Origin: an uncultured Bacteroidia bacterium
GTDB lineage: Bacteria > Bacteroidota > Bacteroidia > NS11-12g > UBA9320
Assembly (NCBI GenBank): GCA_905478335.1
Contig: CAJQIC010000029.1
Span: 1 to 64,000, forward strand
Reading direction: 5' to 3'
Length of the DNA: 64,000 nucleotides
Positions 61,021-64,000 of the stretch are shown piece after piece; positions within the stretch are counted from its first letter, which is position 1; the number at the start of each line of letters is the position of its first letter. The notes below the pieces were generated by a model that ran no database searches, was not told where the DNA came from, and saw only the letters and a program-made list of their open reading frames with translations. A program made the position numbers and the translations under genes.

Positions 61021-62057
61021 AGACGGAAGACGTGTTGATTTTTTTTCATCACGACGTTGTCTCTGATCTATCTAATCCACGTATAACATCGTACATAGCG
61101 TATTTAAAGAAGCAAGGTCACAAGCCTTGCTTTCGTTTTGTCAATTCAAACCGTCACAGACGCGTGCCGTATTTAGTACATTACATGCACCTACTAATCT
61201 CACCTAGATACCAAATCGCCTACTTTTATTCCCCAAATGCCATGTGTGTTCCAATGTATCTACTTTGTCGATTACGTGGAATACAAACAATCATTGAGAA
61301 GACGGAACTCGACTCCATCAAACCGAAACATAGTTGGAAAGACTACATCAATGCTGGGTTGTACAAATTAGATGAATTGATATTTCCTAGCTTTTGTAAC
61401 AAGCTGGTAGTCATATCGAAACGATTACAAGTGCATTATCAGAACAGAATTCAACAAACAAAAACTATTGGTGCTTTTATACCAACGGGTGCCACAATAC
61501 CCAAGGAAAACAGAGACGTTCAAAGCGAAGTATTTCGTATCGGCTACATGGGTAGTTTTGGACAAAAAGATGATTTGCAGACGCTTATACAATCCTTTGA
61601 AAGATTGAAGGACTCCGTCTCCCACCCAGTGCAACTTAACCTATACGGAGGACACATCAATTCCAGGTTCACCCAAATTCCTGACATTATCTCCCATGGA
61701 TTTATTGAAAGAAACTCCATCCTAGATTCCTTACAATCCAATAACGTTCTCGTCGCGACAAGAACAAAAAATACATATTCCGACTTCGGGTTTCCTTCTA
61801 AATTGACTGAATACCTTCTCACTGGGCGCCCAGTTATTGCTAGCAAATCATCGGATATTAGCGATTTGTTTGAGCATAAAGGTCAAATGTACCTGGTTGA
61901 ATCTGAGAATGATACACAATTGATTGAGGCGTTCAAGTGGTGTAATGAACACCCCGAGGCCTCTCAAAATATGGGATTACGCGGCAGACAATGGGCGACA
62001 GAACATTGGGATTCTGACTTGATTTTATCACAGTGGTATCGTTTTGTAACAACCTAG
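61017..62057 (+). CDS. GT4 glycosyltransferase (last gene of the locus)
   Basis: 346 residues with VLIFFHHDVVSDLSNPRITSYIAYLKKQ, PTGATIPKE, IGYMGSFGQKDDLQTLIQSFERL and the donor loop FGFPSKLTEYLLTGRPVIAS. WATEHWD near the C-terminus is common in the family. It may add the sugar after the initiating HexNAc, as its gene is near wecA. It ends the + strand polysaccharide operon, 28 bp before the convergent smpB stop. I see no clear terminator there. Confidence 0.87.
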   Translation: MKTEDVLIFFHHDVVSDLSNPRITSYIAYLKKQGHKPCFRFVNSNRHRRVPYLVHYMHLLISPRYQIAYFYSPNAMCVPMYLLCRLRGIQTIIEKTELDSIKPKHSWKDYINAGLYKLDELIFPSFCNKLVVISKRLQVHYQNRIQQTKTIGAFIPTGATIPKENRDVQSEVFRIGYMGSFGQKDDLQTLIQSFERLKDSVSHPVQLNLYGGHINSRFTQIPDIISHGFIERNSILDSLQSNNVLVATRTKNTYSDFGFPSKLTEYLLTGRPVIASKSSDISDLFEHKGQMYLVESENDTQLIEAFKWCNEHPEASQNMGLRGRQWATEHWDSDLILSQWYRFVTT

Positions 62058-62085
62058 GAACTTCAACTTGTTCTCGTCCTCAGCT

Positions 62086-62538
62086 TCAGCTATACCGATC
62101 AATCTCCCGCTGAACATCCTTCGACTTAATATCCTGTCGCTTGTCGTAGTTCTTCTTACCGCGACCCAATCCAATTCTTAACTTAGCGTAGCCGCTGGCT
62201 GCAAAAAAGAGCTCAATAGGGACAATCGTGTACCCCTGGTCTTTCATCTTATCACGAAGCTTTTTTAACTCCCGTTTGTTCAACAACAAATCCCTGAGTC
62301 GTGTAGGTTCTTGCTCCACATAGCCCGCATTTTTAAACTCGGCGATGTGCATGCCTTTAATCTTAATGCCATTATTTGTCAGGAAACAATACGCCTCTGA
62401 AATCGACGCTTTCCCATCCCTTACAGACTTCACTTCTGGGCCTGTCAGTACTAGGCCAGCCTCCATCTCAAACTCGATTGCATACTCGAAATATGCCTTT
62501 CGATTCTTAATCCTTATTTCCTTTAACTTCTTGCTCAT
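62086..62538 (-). CDS. smpB: SsrA-binding protein SmpB
   Basis: A 150-residue protein of standard length. It has IKNRKAYFEYAIEFEMEAGLVLTGPEVKSVRDGKASISEAYC, GMHIAEFKNAGY, REPTRLRDLLLNKRELKKL-type segments and the basic C-terminal GLGRGKKNYDKRQDIKSKDVQREI tail, which enters the ribosome decoding site. It works with tmRNA in trans-translation; no ssrA gene is visible here. It overlaps the thioesterase-like gene by 4 bp. Confidence 0.95.
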   Translation of the reverse strand: MSKKLKEIRIKNRKAYFEYAIEFEMEAGLVLTGPEVKSVRDGKASISEAYCFLTNNGIKIKGMHIAEFKNAGYVEQEPTRLRDLLLNKRELKKLRDKMKDQGYTIVPIELFFAASGYAKLRIGLGRGKKNYDKRQDIKSKDVQREIDRYS

Positions 62539-62927
62539 TTTGCTTTGCCTGCTATGACTTCAACCTGATCCTTTTTTAATATCATTTGACCGGTTGTGCC
62601 CGTGGCGATTAACCGCTCCCCTACTCTCGCTTCAAAACTACAAGCCATTTTTGCACGATCTTTTTCAATAATCGTCGCTAGGAAATCCACCGTTTGACCA
62701 ACCAGTGCTGGTGAAACGTGTGTAACGTTTAAAAACGTTCCGATTCCTTCTTCGTCATCGTCAAGCATATCTAAAACAAAAAGTCTCCCGGACCATTCTG
62801 CGTCCCTCCCTAGTGCAAACGTAGCGTAAAAAGGATGTACAACCCCAGACTCAAACTCCGCAACGTCTGCTTCAGTCACCGTGTGCTGGTAAGTCTTTGT
62901 ATCCCCAATCTTATATATATCTTTCAC
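62535..62927 (-). CDS. Hotdog-fold thioesterase-like protein (FlK-like)
   Basis: 130 residues: KIGDTKTYQHTVTEADVAEFESGVVHPFYATFAL, RLFVLDML, IGTFLNVTHVSPALVGQTV and FEARVGERLIATGTTGQMI. The single hotdog domain, with a conserved Thr/Glu/His-like set (GTxLNVxH), resembles FlK-type acyl-CoA thioesterases of many Bacteroidota. The substrate is unknown. It sits between mutS2 and smpB with 4-bp overlaps on both sides, so the three form an operon. Confidence 0.7.
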   Translation of the reverse strand: MKDIYKIGDTKTYQHTVTEADVAEFESGVVHPFYATFALGRDAEWSGRLFVLDMLDDDEEGIGTFLNVTHVSPALVGQTVDFLATIIEKDRAKMACSFEARVGERLIATGTTGQMILKKDQVEVIAGKAK

Positions 62928-64000
62928 GACAACTCAATTAAACTAACACCTTCCCCACCCATTCGAACATCTTCGTAGGTTATCCGTTTTACAAATGATT
63001 TATTGTGATAATAGTCACGAATTATTTTTTTCAAAATACCATCCCCTTTTCCGTGTATCAAACGCAAATTATTGGCACCTATGATAATGGCGTCATCTAT
63101 CCAACGGTCGATCTCTTTTAAGGCCTCATCAGCACGCATCCCTCTCACGTCTTTTTCTATGGCAAACTGTTCTTGACGTTTCATAAAACCAACGTCTACT
63201 TTCGATTTAGCCTTCTGTTGCTTGGTTTTAACTGCAACTAAATCTGCAATTTGATAGGTTGATTTTATAATACCAGCCACCACGACGGCTTTGTTTTTAC
63301 GAATCTGAATCACCTCGCCAAAACTGTTGGAATTTGGTATCTTTACCTGAGAACCGACCTCTATTTGAACCTTAGGTATGGGTTTATTTTCAACCTTTTC
63401 CTCGATCTGTTTTCCAGAAAGTTTTTCTTTCTTGCGCTCCAACCCTGCCCTGGCGCGTTTGGTTTTACTTTTATCCGCCCCACTTTCTTTGATAGACTTT
63501 ATAGTACGCTCAATTTCTGCATTTGCACTTTCTACCAAACTCAAGGCCTTTTGCTTGGCGTCAGATAGTATTTCAGATTTACTAACAGACAATTCATTCT
63601 TTAGCTGCTCATAGTCTTTCTTCAATCTATCCAAGTGTGCCTCAGTACTGGCAATCTCTTCAATACGCTCTTTAAGCTCTTTTCTTTCGTTTTCTAACGT
63701 CGCTAGTAATTCATCTGTTCGTTGTTGCTTTACGTTCGACCTTTTTCTGGCCTGCTTAATTATAAAATCAGGCAATCCAATGTTTTGTGCGACCTCCAAT
63801 GCAAACGAACTACCTGGTTTACCAATTTCAAATTTGTACAGTGGTTTAAGTAGTTTGGTGTCGTATAACATTGACGCATTTAGGAAGCCTTCCTCACTTT
63901 TTGCGAGACTTTTCACATTCCCAAAGTGCGTAGTTACTGCTCCGCGTGGCTTCTTTTTGTTCAAATGAATCAAGATGGCTTCTGCCATTGCACCTCCAAA
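62924..64000 (-). CDS. mutS2: Endonuclease MutS2, C-terminal part (cut by window edge)
   Basis: At least 358 residues; the frame runs off the right edge (FGGAMAEA at the border), so the apparent Met at 63988 is internal. It begins in the MutS ATPase core (AEAILIHLN, TTHFGNVKSLAKSEEGFLNASM, GKPGSSFALEVAQNIGLP), then has a coiled coil (about 100-200), a KOW-like segment (VGSQVKIPNSNSFGEVIQI) and the C-terminal Smr nuclease domain (DVRGMRADEALKEIDRWIDDA, LIHGKGDGILKKII). MutS2 acts in suppression of recombination and in ribosome rescue. Confidence 0.93.
   Translation of the reverse strand, partial: FGGAMAEAILIHLNKKKPRGAVTTHFGNVKSLAKSEEGFLNASMLYDTKLLKPLYKFEIGKPGSSFALEVAQNIGLPDFIIKQARKRSNVKQQRTDELLATLENERKELKERIEEIASTEAHLDRLKKDYEQLKNELSVSKSEILSDAKQKALSLVESANAEIERTIKSIKESGADKSKTKRARAGLERKKEKLSGKQIEEKVENKPIPKVQIEVGSQVKIPNSNSFGEVIQIRKNKAVVVAGIIKSTYQIADLVAVKTKQQKAKSKVDVGFMKRQEQFAIEKDVRGMRADEALKEIDRWIDDAIIIGANNLRLIHGKGDGILKKIIRDYYHNKSFVKRITYEDVRMGGEGVSLIELS

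Overview
This 64 kb window comes from a chromosome of the phylum Bacteroidota, most likely a marine-type Flavobacteriales relative. The evidence is moderate-to-low GC, TAnnTTTG-type -7 promoter boxes, no obvious Shine-Dalgarno sequences, and typical family members: tandem DUF349 protein, S9B dipeptidyl peptidase IV, POT transporter with a large C-terminal insertion, SLBB export protein, HMG-CoA lyase and the Bacteroidota form of LepB. All identifications were made by reading the sequence; no database search was run.

Region 1 (1-19,350) is mostly housekeeping. It starts with a broken outer-membrane barrel gene. Next come tRNA-Leu(CAA), rseP-hscB, tRNA-Cys(GCA), a coiled-coil exported protein, an HMG-CoA lyase, the DUF349 protein with an O-methyltransferase, and a DUF3524 (queuosine-tRNA mannosyltransferase-like) gene beside mltG. 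dapB-lepB-fmt form a tight operon, followed by tRNA-Arg(UCG), a GlcD-like FAD oxidoreductase, DPP-IV and the POT transporter. Downstream of both tRNA-Cys and tRNA-Arg lies a second copy of the tRNA 3' end with its own terminator. The tRNA-Cys copies sit in two tandem structured units whose stems keep pairing although their sequences differ.

Region 2 (19,424-62,057) is one surface-polysaccharide (O-antigen or capsule) locus of about 42 kb, all on the + strand and tightly packed with short overlaps. It opens with a TAnnTTTG box next to a palindrome. It encodes nucleotide-sugar enzymes (UDP-HexNAc dehydrogenase, UDP-glucuronate epimerase-like SDR, Gmd, GDP-fucose synthase, WbpI/WecB-like 2-epimerase, perosamine-synthase-like aminotransferase, Gfo/Idh/MocA oxidoreductase, terminal SDR). 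It also encodes an amidino-sugar set (HisH, HisF/WbuZ, WbuX/WbpG), about ten glycosyltransferases including a fused GT4-GT4, and decorating enzymes (two NodU-type carbamoyltransferases, two hexapeptide acyltransferases, one acyltransferase-3, one methyltransferase). The assembly machinery is a WecA-type initiating transferase, Wzx flippase, Wzy-like polymerase, Wzz and a Wza-like SLBB protein. A beta-helix lipoprotein lies in the middle.

Module borders in region 2 carry low-complexity TTGGCG/TTTTGGC repeats in both orientations. One pair brackets a four-helix-bundle (IVS/S23-type) gene next to a degenerate sugar-aminotransferase tail, and another is a perfect 8 x TTTTGGC array. These suggest past recombination and module exchange.

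Region 3 (62,086-64,000, - strand) returns to housekeeping: mutS2 (running off the right edge), a hotdog thioesterase-like gene and smpB.
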